Origin: Lachnospiraceae bacterium
GTDB taxonomy: Bacteria > Bacillota > Clostridia > Lachnospirales > Lachnospiraceae
DNA: 64,000 nt
Reading direction: 5' to 3'
Assembly (NCBI GenBank): GCA_017449075.1
Contig: JAFSKG010000016.1
Coordinates: 33,026 to 97,025, forward strand
The notes below the pieces were generated by a model. It made no database searches. It was not told the origin of the DNA and worked only from the letters and a program-made list of their open reading frames with translations. A program made the translations under genes and the position numbers. Shown piece by piece: positions 16,787 through 25,309 of the stretch (position 1 is the stretch's first letter; every line of letters starts with the position of its first letter).

Positions 16787-18355
16787 TTACTCCATTTTAG
16801 ATTCTACATCTTTTAATTCAAGTCTTACAAATAAGTTTTCTTTATCTTTTGTTACTTCAGTGCCATTAGTTATAGAGAAATCTTTTAATTTATTTAAACT
16901 AATCTCACCTACAGAGAACATTTTCAAAATCTTATCAGAAGTATCAGGCATAAAACTATAAATTAACTTTGCACCTTTACAAATATTGACCGACAAATTA
17001 TATAACACAGTTTTTAATCTATCTAATTTGGATTCGTCTTTAGCGAGTGCCCAAGGCTCGGTCTCATCTATATATTTGTTGCATCTTCTAAATATATCAA
17101 AGGCACAGTCAACAGCATCCTGAATCTTCAAATTATCCATAGCCTGCAAAGTTTTATCTATACTAGCATTTACAACATTATATAAATCTTTGTCTATATC
17201 CTCTTTTATATTTTTATCTTCAAGTACACCATCAAAATATTTATTTATCATCGCAATAGTTCTGCTAACTAAGTTTCCTAAAACGTTTGCAAGATCGGTG
17301 TTATATCTCTCTGTCACTAATTTAATGCTTACCACTCCATCATTATCATATGGCATCTCATGTAGTAAGTAAAACCTTACACCATCTACTCCAAAAATTT
17401 CGCAAAGCTTGTCAGGATACAAAACATTTCCTCTTGACTTAGACATCTTTGTGCCATCATCTGTCTCTTCACTTGCCGCCAAAAGCCAAGGGTGTCCAAA
17501 AACTTTCTTAGGAAGTGGCAAATCAAGCGACATCAGGAAGATTGGCCAGTATATAGTATGGAATCTAACTATATCTTTCCCTATGACATGTAAATCAGCA
17601 GGCCAATACTTTTTAAACTTTTCTGACTGCGCATCTGTGTCGTAACCTATACCACTTATATAATTGCTGAGCGCATCTAACCATACATACACTACATGTT
17701 TATCATCAAAAGTAACAGGTATACCCCATGTGAATGAAGTTCTTGATACACACAAATCTTTAAGCCCTGGAAGTAAGAAATTATTTAGCATCTCATTTTT
17801 TCTACTCTCAGGGATTATGAAGTCATTGTTGTTTATATATTCTATAAGTTTATCTGCATACTTAGACATCTTAAAAAAGTATGCTTCTTCTTTTGCCTTA
17901 TATACTTCTCTACCACAATCAGGGCATTTACCATCTACCAACTGCGAATCTGTGAAAAATGATTCGCAAGGGGTACAATACCAACCTTCATACTCACCTT
18001 TGTAAATATCTCCTTGTTTATACATCTTTTCAAATATGTGTTGAATGGTCTTAACATGATCTTCGTCAGTTGTCCTGATAAATCTATCATAACTAACTTT
18101 CAATAAATCATATATTCTCTTGACATCAGAGGCAATATTGTCTACAAACTCTTTTGGTGTCACTCCTGCATCTTTCGCCTTCTTTTCGATTTTTTCTCCA
18201 TGCTCATCTGTTCCGGTCAAATAAAAAACATCAAACCCTTGTTCCCTTTTAAATCTCGCAATGCTATCCGCCAGAACAACATCATAGACATTTCCTATAT
18301 GTGGTTTGCCAGAAGTATAAACTATAGCAGTTGTAATATAAAATTTATCACCCAT
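16787..18355 (-). CDS. metG: Methionyl-tRNA synthetase, short form
   Basis: The HIGH motif is HIGN (19-22) and the KMSKS loop is at about residues 302-306. A knuckle with two CxxC pairs (CTPC and CPDC, near 127-145) binds zinc. The anticodon domain contains WALAKDESK. At 522 residues it lacks the C-terminal tRNA-binding domain found in longer clostridial MetRS. A GGGAG sequence lies 12 bases before the ATG. The terminator of the preceding lipoprotein gene stands only about 30 bases upstream, and I could not find a convincing promoter or T-box between them, so metG may depend on read-through. Confidence 0.95.
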   Translation of the reverse strand: MGDKFYITTAIVYTSGKPHIGNVYDVVLADSIARFKREQGFDVFYLTGTDEHGEKIEKKAKDAGVTPKEFVDNIASDVKRIYDLLKVSYDRFIRTTDEDHVKTIQHIFEKMYKQGDIYKGEYEGWYCTPCESFFTDSQLVDGKCPDCGREVYKAKEEAYFFKMSKYADKLIEYINNNDFIIPESRKNEMLNNFLLPGLKDLCVSRTSFTWGIPVTFDDKHVVYVWLDALSNYISGIGYDTDAQSEKFKKYWPADLHVIGKDIVRFHTIYWPIFLMSLDLPLPKKVFGHPWLLAASEETDDGTKMSKSRGNVLYPDKLCEIFGVDGVRFYLLHEMPYDNDGVVSIKLVTERYNTDLANVLGNLVSRTIAMINKYFDGVLEDKNIKEDIDKDLYNVVNASIDKTLQAMDNLKIQDAVDCAFDIFRRCNKYIDETEPWALAKDESKLDRLKTVLYNLSVNICKGAKLIYSFMPDTSDKILKMFSVGEISLNKLKDFSITNGTEVTKDKENLFVRLELKDVESKME

Positions 18356-18381
18356 AACAAATATATTCTCCCTTAATAAAT

Positions 18382-18410
18382 AAAAGAGAACTTTTAGAGT
18401 TCTCTTTTTA
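18382..18410 (-). terminator. Intrinsic terminator after the lipoprotein gene
   Basis: The stem AAAGAGAACT / AGTTCTCTTT (loop of five) is flanked on the minus strand by a T run. It follows the 18433-19053 lipoprotein gene and precedes metG, so it either separates the units or lets some transcription through to metG. Confidence 0.85.
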
Positions 18411-18432
18411 ATATCATTTGTGATTCAATTAA

Positions 18433-19053
18433 TTATTTTCCGTGTACTTTTTTGTAAACATCGTAATCCACCGGCACGATATCACAGGATACTAATTGGA
18501 AATTCTCTTGAAAAGTTGCTGTGATACAGTACTCTATATCATGTTGGTCAATCATTCCGGCAAGGTCTTTTGCTAGATACTTACCCTCATACTCATCACT
18601 ATTATCGATAGATGTTGATAAGTCGACATATCGTACTGTCCCTTTTTTAGTCAGTTTTGAATCAGCGGCACCAGGACCTGCATCTGCTATTACATCTGAT
18701 TCTTCAATTACCAAGTCGCAAAACAATGATGCCTCATCAATTAGACCAATACCCTTAAATGCTGTGTCAAGATTTTCAGCTGTCAGTTCATCCATCTCAT
18801 ACAAAATCTTTTTATACTGAGCAACTCCATCTTGGTCTCTTCCTGATGGATAGTAAATAGGTGCCAAATATACTGGAACTGCATTACTATCAGAACCTCT
18901 CTCTGGGTGAACTCCCGGAGTTACTTTAACTGGATTTGGATCCGCACCCACTTCCATCCATTTATGCTTTCTCTTTTTGGCACATGAAAAACATGTTAGT
19001 GCCAATGCCACTATTAATACTACATATAATATTCTTTTAATCTTATTAAACAT
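18433..19053 (-). CDS. Putative lipoprotein, possibly GerMN-like
   Basis: The first 24 residues form a signal peptide ending in a lipobox (LTCFSC), followed by a basic and Pro-rich linker. The segment with APIYYPSGRDQDG, then LTAENLDTAFKGIGLI and GTVRYVDLSTSID has the order expected of a GerMN domain, as found in GerM and LpqB. The resemblance is weak and three extra cysteines are present. The role is therefore unknown. An AGGAGAT site lies before the ATG, 64 bases below the dehydroquinate dehydratase-like gene, and a terminator follows. Confidence 0.7.
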   Translation of the reverse strand: MFNKIKRILYVVLIVALALTCFSCAKKRKHKWMEVGADPNPVKVTPGVHPERGSDSNAVPVYLAPIYYPSGRDQDGVAQYKKILYEMDELTAENLDTAFKGIGLIDEASLFCDLVIEESDVIADAGPGAADSKLTKKGTVRYVDLSTSIDNSDEYEGKYLAKDLAGMIDQHDIEYCITATFQENFQLVSCDIVPVDYDVYKKVHGK

Positions 19054-19117
19054 CTTGATCTCCTAATTTCAAACTAACGCAACGAGCATAGCTCGCAAAA
19101 CATGCAATCTAATTCTA

Positions 19118-19891
19118 TCAATTTTTGCCAATTTTTGCAAGCAATTTGCGATATTTCACATATTTTTCACGATTCATTTGCCCAAATTCAATATCTATTT
19201 CCTTATATGCCGTTAAAAACACTATCTTTGTACTGGTGAACTCAGGCCACAGCCTTGAAAGTACCCCTACAGTGCCCATAGCTATAAATATAGCATCTTT
19301 TTTGTTTTTCTTAATCATTTTTTCGCATTTTCTAGCGGCTATCATAAAAGTGAATAAATCCTCTTTTGTAAATGTTTTTATAGCAAACTTCACTATATTA
19401 CCACTTGACTCAGCCATCTCAGTAAAGAGTTTTATATACTCATTTTCAAAGAATATTCTGTCAAAAATGTGCATTGAGATAATAATCTTTTTCTTTTTCT
19501 TCTTAAATAATGAGTCATAATATATCTTATCAATCTTATAAAACTTATATTCCACATCAATAAAATGTACTCTTGATTTCAAATATAATTCTTTTATATA
19601 TGTAAAATATTTTTCTTTTGTAAGGTCTACTCTACCGCCTTCGCTTACTGTTCTAATAGTTGCAATAATCTTTTTATTAGTTACTTTTGATTTTATGTAG
19701 TTGATGGTTCCAATAATGTCTTCTATAGACATGCCAGCACACAACAAATAATCAAGTCTTAGTTCTATCATGCACTTTCTTTCTTTGTCAACTTGTGAAA
19801 TCTTTTTAATCAAAGCACTTCTACTATCCTCAAGAATCGGATAGCAAAATATAAAATCATTTTTTAATTTAATTCCGCTACTTATTTTCAT
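19118..19891 (-). CDS. aroD: Divergent type I 3-dehydroquinate dehydratase
   Basis: The barrel and core catalytic residues of the shikimate enzyme can be traced: Glu43 and Arg45 (IELRLD), Arg80 and Glu84 (IRTVSEGG), His141 (ISMHIF), the Schiff-base Lys168 (IVKFAIK), Arg213 (GVLSR) and Gln238. The substrate-lid motif SAPGQ is not conserved and reads DIEFGQ, so the lid serine is lost. The sequence is also unusually Lys-rich. It may be a drifting dehydratase or one with another substrate. No other shikimate gene is nearby. A promoter with -35 TTGCAT ends seven bases before the ATG, so the mRNA is probably leaderless. Confidence 0.75.
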   Translation of the reverse strand: MKISSGIKLKNDFIFCYPILEDSRSALIKKISQVDKERKCMIELRLDYLLCAGMSIEDIIGTINYIKSKVTNKKIIATIRTVSEGGRVDLTKEKYFTYIKELYLKSRVHFIDVEYKFYKIDKIYYDSLFKKKKKKIIISMHIFDRIFFENEYIKLFTEMAESSGNIVKFAIKTFTKEDLFTFMIAARKCEKMIKKNKKDAIFIAMGTVGVLSRLWPEFTSTKIVFLTAYKEIDIEFGQMNREKYVKYRKLLAKIGKN

Positions 19892-19898
19892 ACAACTA

Positions 19899-19927
19899 AT
19901 TATAACTAATTTTATAACTTAATGCAA
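19899..19927 (-). promoter_or_regulatory. Promoter of the aroD-like gene, leaderless geometry
   Basis: The -35 is TTGCAT (19922-19927), the spacer 17 bases and the -10 TATAAT (19899-19904). The expected start point is one base before the ATG at 19891. The -35 overlaps the end of tatD. There is no Shine-Dalgarno sequence. Confidence 0.75.
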
Positions 19928-20743
19928 ATTATATACATCTAGTGCATTATTATATAGTATTTCCGACACAACTTCTACATTCATATTTTTAATCTTAGCA
20001 ATTTCCTCTATGACATACTGTATGAATGTTGATTCATTTCTCTTTCCCCTGTAAGGAACTGGCGACAACCAAGGAGCATCTGTCTCTGTAACTATGCTTT
20101 CTAATGGTATTGCCTCTACTACATCTTTTAACTTTCTACCATTCTTAAATGTTACGACTCCACCGACACCAATATGGTATCCCATTTTTATGTAATCAAG
20201 TGCAATTTCTTTTTCATATGAAAAGCAATGTATTATACCTTTCATTCCATTTGCATGTTCTTTCACTATGTCAAATGTATCTTTACAAGCATCTCTTGAA
20301 TGAACAACAATTGGTAAACCTAGTTTCTTAGCAATATTTATTTCTGCCACAAACCAATCTGCTTGATTCTTGTAATCTTTCTCAGTCTTGAAGTCTCCAT
20401 AATAGTCAAGCCCTATCTCTCCAATTGCGATTGCATTTATTTTACCATCAACTTTAGTTAATTCTTCAAGTTCATTTAAATATTTTATTCCTTCTTCGCT
20501 ATAAGGACTAAACTTTTGTATCTCGTCAGGATGATCACCTACAGTATAATAAAACATTGGAACATTTTCTTTTCCATTATACTTAAGAGCAATCGCTTTT
20601 TCATTTTTTGATTCTACTAAACTCGCACCAATTAATGTTACAGACTTTACGCCCTCATCTGACATCTTTTTGAAAAGTTCATACCTATCATTATCATATA
20701 TTACATCACTATAATGTGCATGCGTATCAAATATTCTTATCAT
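19919..20743 (-). CDS. TatD-family metal-dependent nuclease
   Basis: The amidohydrolase-type barrel shows all metal ligands: His8 and His10 (DTHAHYSD), Glu in IGEIGLDYYGDF, His in VVHSRDA, His in GIIHCFSY and Asp in TETDAPWLSPVPYRGKRNE. Family members are 3'-5' exonucleases or DNases. The 274-residue length is usual. The start overlaps the TPR gene by four bases, making it the third gene of the DUF4037-TPR-tatD unit. Confidence 0.93.
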   Translation of the reverse strand: MIRIFDTHAHYSDVIYDNDRYELFKKMSDEGVKSVTLIGASLVESKNEKAIALKYNGKENVPMFYYTVGDHPDEIQKFSPYSEEGIKYLNELEELTKVDGKINAIAIGEIGLDYYGDFKTEKDYKNQADWFVAEINIAKKLGLPIVVHSRDACKDTFDIVKEHANGMKGIIHCFSYEKEIALDYIKMGYHIGVGGVVTFKNGRKLKDVVEAIPLESIVTETDAPWLSPVPYRGKRNESTFIQYVIEEIAKIKNMNVEVVSEILYNNALDVYNLH

Positions 20744-21558
20744 ACTTCTGCTCTCTTTTTTAATTCTTTTTCATATAAGAAAAATCCATAAAAGCCAAAA
20801 CTACTTGCACATTTTTCACACACAAACCTGTAATACTCATCATGCGGTATAGTTTCAATATTTAAAAGTCTCCAAGCTTCATTCACATATTTCTCTATCC
20901 TGTCACTGTACTTACTATAGTCTTCACTTACATCCGCTTTATACTTTGCATATAATAGATCCGCATAATTAAGGTAAGATATCGCCTCATCAAGTTCTCC
21001 ATCTTTTATATTTTTCATTATGTCGATTGCCTTTTTATATAGATTTTCAGCTGCATCATATTGTTTCATATCTACTGCAGCAAGAGCCATATTATTGTAT
21101 AATCCAGCAAATAATTTATCATCATCCTTTAGATTTTGATCATAAACCTCCTTCGTCTTATTGAAATATGACATTGCCGCATTGGGATTTCCAAATGCCT
21201 TATAAACTGTTGCTACATTCAAAAATACTGTAGCACCTCCTACAGTCCTATCAAGTTTAAGTTCTCTCACAAGTGTTGCTGCTCTTTCAGCATGTGCTAT
21301 CGCATCATCCCTTCTATTCATCTTTCTAAGAAAACCCATGTATTCATTTTGTAGTTCAAGTTCTGCTCTCTTATTTTCACCATTTTTAGCTTCAACTATC
21401 CAATAATTTATAAGTCTCTCTGCTTGGTCAAATTCCTTTTTATCAAAATGAATATCCAGTTTCCTTTTTATTCTTTCCATATCAATAGGAACTGGATTAC
21501 TACAAGTTTTACATGGTCTTATGACAAAGTCATCTTTCTTAATCTCTTCCATCCTCAC
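20740..21558 (-). CDS. TPR-repeat protein with an N-terminal cysteine pair
   Basis: The protein begins with a CKTC motif (after FVIRP) that may bind metal. Several tetratricopeptide repeats follow over about residues 30-225, for example ATVFLNVATVYKAFGNPNAAMSYFNKT and LYNNMALAAVDMKQYDAAENLYKKA. The C-terminus has another CEKC. No enzymatic motif is visible. It starts one base after the DUF4037 gene and overlaps tatD. TPR proteins usually bridge partners, so it may carry or regulate the adjacent nucleotidyltransferase. This pairing with DUF4037 is known to me only as a conserved neighbourhood, without a defined function. Confidence 0.8.
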   Translation of the reverse strand: MRMEEIKKDDFVIRPCKTCSNPVPIDMERIKRKLDIHFDKKEFDQAERLINYWIVEAKNGENKRAELELQNEYMGFLRKMNRRDDAIAHAERAATLVRELKLDRTVGGATVFLNVATVYKAFGNPNAAMSYFNKTKEVYDQNLKDDDKLFAGLYNNMALAAVDMKQYDAAENLYKKAIDIMKNIKDGELDEAISYLNYADLLYAKYKADVSEDYSKYSDRIEKYVNEAWRLLNIETIPHDEYYRFVCEKCASSFGFYGFFLYEKELKKRAEV

Positions 21559-21559
21559 C

Positions 21560-22561
21560 TCACACAGCTGCCAATATATTCATATTTCTTATATCAATAT
21601 TTTTTATCTTATTATTTACCTCGTAGGCATGCCTTTCAAGATAAGTTTCATTTCTCTCTGACAAGCCATCATTCTTGAGTCTCTCTATAAATAATCTTGC
21701 TATCAAATCTATGTCGCCCTTTACTTTATTGTTGATTATTTTTTCATCTGTGGCAGATAATAATGCTTCAAGTTTTTCCTCAAATTTTACTTCAACAAAA
21801 CTGTCATCTTCTATGCCTGAAATTAAATTTAGTTCACTCTTCATTTTAAAACTCTTTGGCCATGATAAATCTCTTAGAGCTCTAAATCTCCATTTATAAA
21901 ATGGCATATATGCTTCATTTAATAGAAAAGCTACATGCATGCTTGCCTTTACAAATTCATATAGAGCAAGTTTTGCTGCTCCAAATTCATCGTGTGCAAC
22001 ACATCTCTCATAATTATATTGTCCCGACTGAGCCATCATCAAAAGTTCACCAGCAATCTTCTTTAATTTTATATCTTCTGGAAATGTGGAAAGTCTCAGT
22101 CTTGTGGCACTTATAATTTTACTATCATCTCTCCAAATTTCACCATTTGTAAGTTCTGCAAGAGACTCTTCTGGTATACTCAGCCAATCACTAATAGATA
22201 AATTACCATTAGATGTTCCTGTCTTCTCTCTCAAAAAATCTGAAACTCTTTTTACACCCCTTCTATTTCCTCCAACAGGGGACATTATCTCTCTTGAATA
22301 TCCTTTATAATCTCTCGGTAGCTTTGCATAGGCTCTCTCAAGTTTAAATTTCATATCCTCATCTATATCATCAGATATAAAAATTAAAAAGCCAGGATCA
22401 AAATCATGGTCTGTTGAAACTCTATCGTCATAACCAAAGCACTCTGAACCAGAGCCTATAAGCCCCACTGCAATCTTAGATTCAAGTTCAGGGAATTGCT
22501 CCTTTATCATAGGAGCCCCAAATTCTTCATAAAATAATTTTGATATTTCTAAACCCTTCAT
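21560..22561 (-). CDS. DUF4037 nucleotidyltransferase-fold protein
   Basis: The N-terminal domain has the polymerase-beta-type nucleotidyltransferase signature: GSGSE at 36-40, a Gly-Tyr-Asp-Asp stretch, then DHDFDPG with Asp51 and Asp53 as metal ligands. The C-terminal half is helical and matches DUF4037. The substrate of the family is unknown; related folds modify antibiotics, proteins or tRNA. The ATG at 22561 is preceded by an extended -10 only seven bases away and by no ribosome site, so it is a leaderless candidate. It heads the unit with the TPR gene and tatD. Confidence 0.85.
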   Translation of the reverse strand: MKGLEISKLFYEEFGAPMIKEQFPELESKIAVGLIGSGSECFGYDDRVSTDHDFDPGFLIFISDDIDEDMKFKLERAYAKLPRDYKGYSREIMSPVGGNRRGVKRVSDFLREKTGTSNGNLSISDWLSIPEESLAELTNGEIWRDDSKIISATRLRLSTFPEDIKLKKIAGELLMMAQSGQYNYERCVAHDEFGAAKLALYEFVKASMHVAFLLNEAYMPFYKWRFRALRDLSWPKSFKMKSELNLISGIEDDSFVEVKFEEKLEALLSATDEKIINNKVKGDIDLIARLFIERLKNDGLSERNETYLERHAYEVNNKIKNIDIRNMNILAAV

Positions 22562-22568
22562 AGCAACT

Positions 22569-22577
22569 ATTATAGCA
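22569..22577 (-). promoter_or_regulatory. Extended -10 promoter of the DUF4037 gene, leaderless geometry
   Basis: TGC directly precedes TATAAT (22569-22574), seven bases from the ATG. No good -35 is seen 16-18 bases upstream, as is common for extended -10 promoters. No Shine-Dalgarno sequence fits in the gap. Confidence 0.7.
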
Positions 22578-22626
22578 TATAAAACAATTATAATAAAGAT
22601 AAGCAGACATCACCAAATATAGGCAA

Positions 22627-22656
22627 TAAAATAGGTGGCGTTTGCCACCTATTTTA
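22627..22656 (-). terminator. Intrinsic terminator after the aldolase gene
   Basis: A 13-base-pair inverted repeat (TAAAATAGGTGGC / GCCACCTATTTTA, loop of four) follows the aldolase stop by about 20 bases. Its AT-rich base gives U-rich ends on both strands. It separates this unit from the DUF4037 promoter. Confidence 0.85.
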
Positions 22657-22676
22657 AAATCCTTATCATAAATACT

Positions 22677-23486
22677 CTATTTCATAGCGAACACTGACAT
22701 TGCCTCATCTATGTCCTTAGCAACTGCATTTACAACAATATTCGTCATTGATGCAAATGAGAATACTTTAGTATTTGCTATATAATCTTGTATTTCTTTT
22801 ATTCCAGCATTTGAGAAATAATTAATTTTTCTTACTCCACACTCTATAGCCTTTCTTATAGCATCCTTTGGTAAATTACCTGCTCCATGTAAAACTAATG
22901 GGAGATTAGTCTTTTCAGAAATCTCTTTAAGCAAATTATAGTTCAAATCCTTTTGTTCAGTAGCGCTATGAGAATTTCCTACTGATGGTGCAAGTGCATC
23001 TATATCAACTTCTTTTAAGTACTTCATAAGTTGCTCAACATCTGTTATAGTAGATTGCTCACTTTTATGTCCACCTACAAAACCAAAACTTGCTTCGATA
23101 TTGGCATCAGCAGATTTAGCAAGATTTACAATTTCTTTTCCCTTTTTAACATTTTCATCAAAAGGTAAATCGGCACCATCATACATCACAGCTGTAAATC
23201 CCATTTTGAGACCTTGTTTAATATACTCAGTGTCTTTGCAGTGATCTAGCATTGGACAAATATCAATCTTTGCCTTCTTAGCTAACTCAATAATAACTGG
23301 TCCCATAAATTTAAGAGGAACTTCATCTTCAAATGTCGCAGAATGCTTAATTATTACTGACTCCCCCCTCTTTTCAGCAACCTCAATAATCGCTCTCAAA
23401 ATTTCAAAACTCGTAGCTGTAAATGCACCTACTGCACGATTTTTTCTGGTAGCCTCTTCAAGAATTGGATTTAACTTCTGAATCAT
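22677..23486 (-). CDS. Class II (zinc) ketose-bisphosphate aldolase family protein
   Basis: The 269-residue barrel has the zinc histidines of class II aldolases: His82 in LDHCKD, His in SVGNSHSATE and His in LVLHGAGNLP. A phosphate-binding strand follows (VRKINYFSNAG). The motifs differ from true fructose-bisphosphate aldolase, which reads LHGGSG and INVNT at these places, so a tagatose-type or other sugar phosphate is possible. A GGGAGG site lies before the ATG. It is co-transcribed with the HIT gene 29 bases upstream and ends at a strong terminator. Confidence 0.85.
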   Translation of the reverse strand: MIQKLNPILEEATRKNRAVGAFTATSFEILRAIIEVAEKRGESVIIKHSATFEDEVPLKFMGPVIIELAKKAKIDICPMLDHCKDTEYIKQGLKMGFTAVMYDGADLPFDENVKKGKEIVNLAKSADANIEASFGFVGGHKSEQSTITDVEQLMKYLKEVDIDALAPSVGNSHSATEQKDLNYNLLKEISEKTNLPLVLHGAGNLPKDAIRKAIECGVRKINYFSNAGIKEIQDYIANTKVFSFASMTNIVVNAVAKDIDEAMSVFAMK

Positions 23487-23515
23487 AAAAAATACCTCCC
23501 ATGTATTTTATATAT

Positions 23516-23929
23516 TTAATTTATTAATTTACGAACTGCCTCTGCACTCTCATCTGTCACGGATGGATCACCCTCATGTGGTGTCCATAGGCCTATTTCG
23601 CCTTTACTATATCTTGGTATTATATGTAAATGATAATGGCTTACAGTTTGACCAGCAAGTTCACCATTATTTTGTATAATATTGTAATCTGTGAATCCAT
23701 GAACTTTTTTCATTGCCGATACAATCTTCTTAGCTAGCACAAGCACCTTAGATGCCTTATCATCACTTAAATCTGATAATGTAGCTGCATGTTCTTTTGG
23801 AACTATGAGGACATGTCCTTTAGTACCAGGTGCTATGTCGAGGAACGCCAAAAAATCATTATCCTCATAAACTACCTTTGATGGTATTTCTTTATTTATT
23901 ATTTTACAAAAAATACAGTTGCTATCCAT
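23516..23929 (-). CDS. HIT-family nucleotide hydrolase
   Basis: The histidine triad is HYHLH (98-102) followed by IIPR, with the preceding N-terminal motif IFCKIINKEIPSKVVYEDN and the core HVLIVPKEH. Cys5 and Cys8 together with later His residues can bind zinc, as in many HIT proteins. These proteins hydrolyse adenosine or guanosine phosphoramidates, often purine mononucleotide conjugates. The 137-residue length is normal. It lies between the 3D-domain gene and the aldolase in the same short unit. Confidence 0.94.
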   Translation of the reverse strand: MDSNCIFCKIINKEIPSKVVYEDNDFLAFLDIAPGTKGHVLIVPKEHAATLSDLSDDKASKVLVLAKKIVSAMKKVHGFTDYNIIQNNGELAGQTVSHYHLHIIPRYSKGEIGLWTPHEGDPSVTDESAEAVRKLIN

Positions 23930-23965
23930 AATACTCCTTTGGGCTCACAAGCTTCGCCCCTACGA

Positions 23966-24553
23966 TTAATTTTCAATGTTTGAATTAGTTGCAGTAACAG
24001 GTCGATACTCTTCTGCTATATAAACATTTCCATATGCTCTACCATAGTGTGTGACCATTGATGCAAGCTCATGAGTTGGTCTATATATATCAAGGTGATT
24101 GTTCTTAACTCCGCCACCTCTATCCTCAACTACATATACGCCATCATATATCTGGCCATCTTTTCCTACAGCATTTTCAAGTATAATCACCGTACCCTTT
24201 GGCAGGACTTTCCAATCTGATGCTATGGTGTGTGCTTCTCTTACTGGTTTACCGCTAGCAGTAATTCCTGTCCCTGAACCACACTTATTACAAGCACAAT
24301 AACCAGATAGAGAAAACTTCCCCTTGTCTTCACCCTTCACATATGCTATTCCATCATGTATATATATTTTACTTTCAGTAGCTACTTCTATAACCTGTGT
24401 GCCAACAAGTGGTACAACTTCCTTTGTCTCTTCCACAACTCCTGGTCCAACTATACTTTGTTGTAGTACATTTGTGCTGGCGCAAGTGCAAAACATACTA
24501 GTTATTATTATGCAAATTAAAAGTAAAACTGAAATTCTTACTCTTTTTAACAT
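23966..24553 (-). CDS. Exported 3D-domain protein (lytic-transglycosylase-like barrel)
   Basis: A hydrophobic signal segment (residues 7-24) ends at FCTC, a possible but non-canonical lipobox. After a linker, a 3D domain is clear: GYCACNKCGSGTGITASG, then VLPKGTVIILENA, and VVEDRGGGVKNNHLDIY with the conserved aspartates. The 3D domain has the double-psi barrel of MltA-type transglycosylases and acts on peptidoglycan, as in YocH and resuscitation factors. The ATG at 24553 is six bases after an extended -10 and has no ribosome site. Confidence 0.88.
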   Translation of the reverse strand: MLKRVRISVLLLICIIITSMFCTCASTNVLQQSIVGPGVVEETKEVVPLVGTQVIEVATESKIYIHDGIAYVKGEDKGKFSLSGYCACNKCGSGTGITASGKPVREAHTIASDWKVLPKGTVIILENAVGKDGQIYDGVYVVEDRGGGVKNNHLDIYRPTHELASMVTHYGRAYGNVYIAEEYRPVTATNSNIEN

Positions 24554-24559
24554 ATGTTC

Positions 24560-24568
24560 ATTATATCA
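24560..24568 (-). promoter_or_regulatory. Extended -10 promoter of the 3D gene, leaderless geometry
   Basis: TGA directly precedes TATAAT (24560-24565). Exactly six bases separate the hexamer from the ATG, which would place the transcription start on the A of the start codon. No convincing -35 is visible. Confidence 0.7.
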
Positions 24569-24598
24569 TAATAAATTCAATATTACTATACCTAAAAA

Positions 24599-25309
24599 CT
24601 AATATTTTGCTAATTCTGCCAAATATTCTAAGCCTTTTTCTCCATATCCGCCTAATAGTATACCCAAAATAGCTCCTAAAATAATGATTTTTATAGCAGA
24701 CATCTTTTTCTTAGAAACCCTCTTGTATAAGATTGCTGATACGAATATAAGTATAGTTATAACAAGTAACTTAAAAATATAAATAAAATACCCATACTGC
24801 TCATATACCAATGCATTAAAATTGACATCCACCGGTATATCTACTGCTAACTTCTTTGATATTGGTTTCATATACTTACTCAAATCTATATATTTAATAA
24901 GATTTGGAACCAACTGCTTATAATATAAACCTATTCCAACTGCCATTATAAGTCCCACGATACATGGTCTAATAATTGATAGTGCATAGCTAACTCGTTT
25001 TTTCTTTAACATATCACTAAAACAAATAGTAAACACAAGTATAATTACAAAAGCAGGCAATATCTCAGCAAGAGTTGCTATAATTGCCCCTGGTATTCCT
25101 GCCACTTCTGTCCCTACAAATGTAGCAAGATTTACCGCTACGGGTCCTGGAGTGCTTTCCGATATGGCGATGAAATCTACTAACAATTCGTCAGTGATTA
25201 CATCATAATGAGTTGCCACATCTTTTATGAGTGGTATAGCAGCATATGCGCCACCAAAACTTAAAATGCCAACCATAAAGAAATCAATTATGAGTTTAAT
25301 GTATATCAT
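24599..25309 (-). CDS. Chromate transporter-family subunit, second of a pair
   Basis: This short single-domain CHR protein has about six predicted membrane spans. The family motifs are FFMVGILSFGGAYAAIPL at the N-terminus and ESTPGPVAVNLATFVG in the loop after the first helices. Short CHR proteins work as heteromeric pairs, and the partner gene lies immediately upstream with a 14-base overlap. A region at about residues 130-165 between helices is longer than in the partner. The physiological anion in anaerobes is uncertain; chromate may not be the natural substrate. It ends the potABC-to-chr run. Confidence 0.9.
   Translation of the reverse strand: MIYIKLIIDFFMVGILSFGGAYAAIPLIKDVATHYDVITDELLVDFIAISESTPGPVAVNLATFVGTEVAGIPGAIIATLAEILPAFVIILVFTICFSDMLKKKRVSYALSIIRPCIVGLIMAVGIGLYYKQLVPNLIKYIDLSKYMKPISKKLAVDIPVDVNFNALVYEQYGYFIYIFKLLVITILIFVSAILYKRVSKKKMSAIKIIILGAILGILLGGYGEKGLEYLAELAKY

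Noticed and set aside
18356-18432. T-box or other riboswitch before metG
   Set aside because: The gap is only 77 bases, is occupied by a simple terminator, and has no T-box sequence.
19083-19099. Small CGAGC/GCTCG hairpin between the aroD-like gene and the lipoprotein gene
   Set aside because: Only five base pairs and no T run, so it is too weak to call a terminator or operator.
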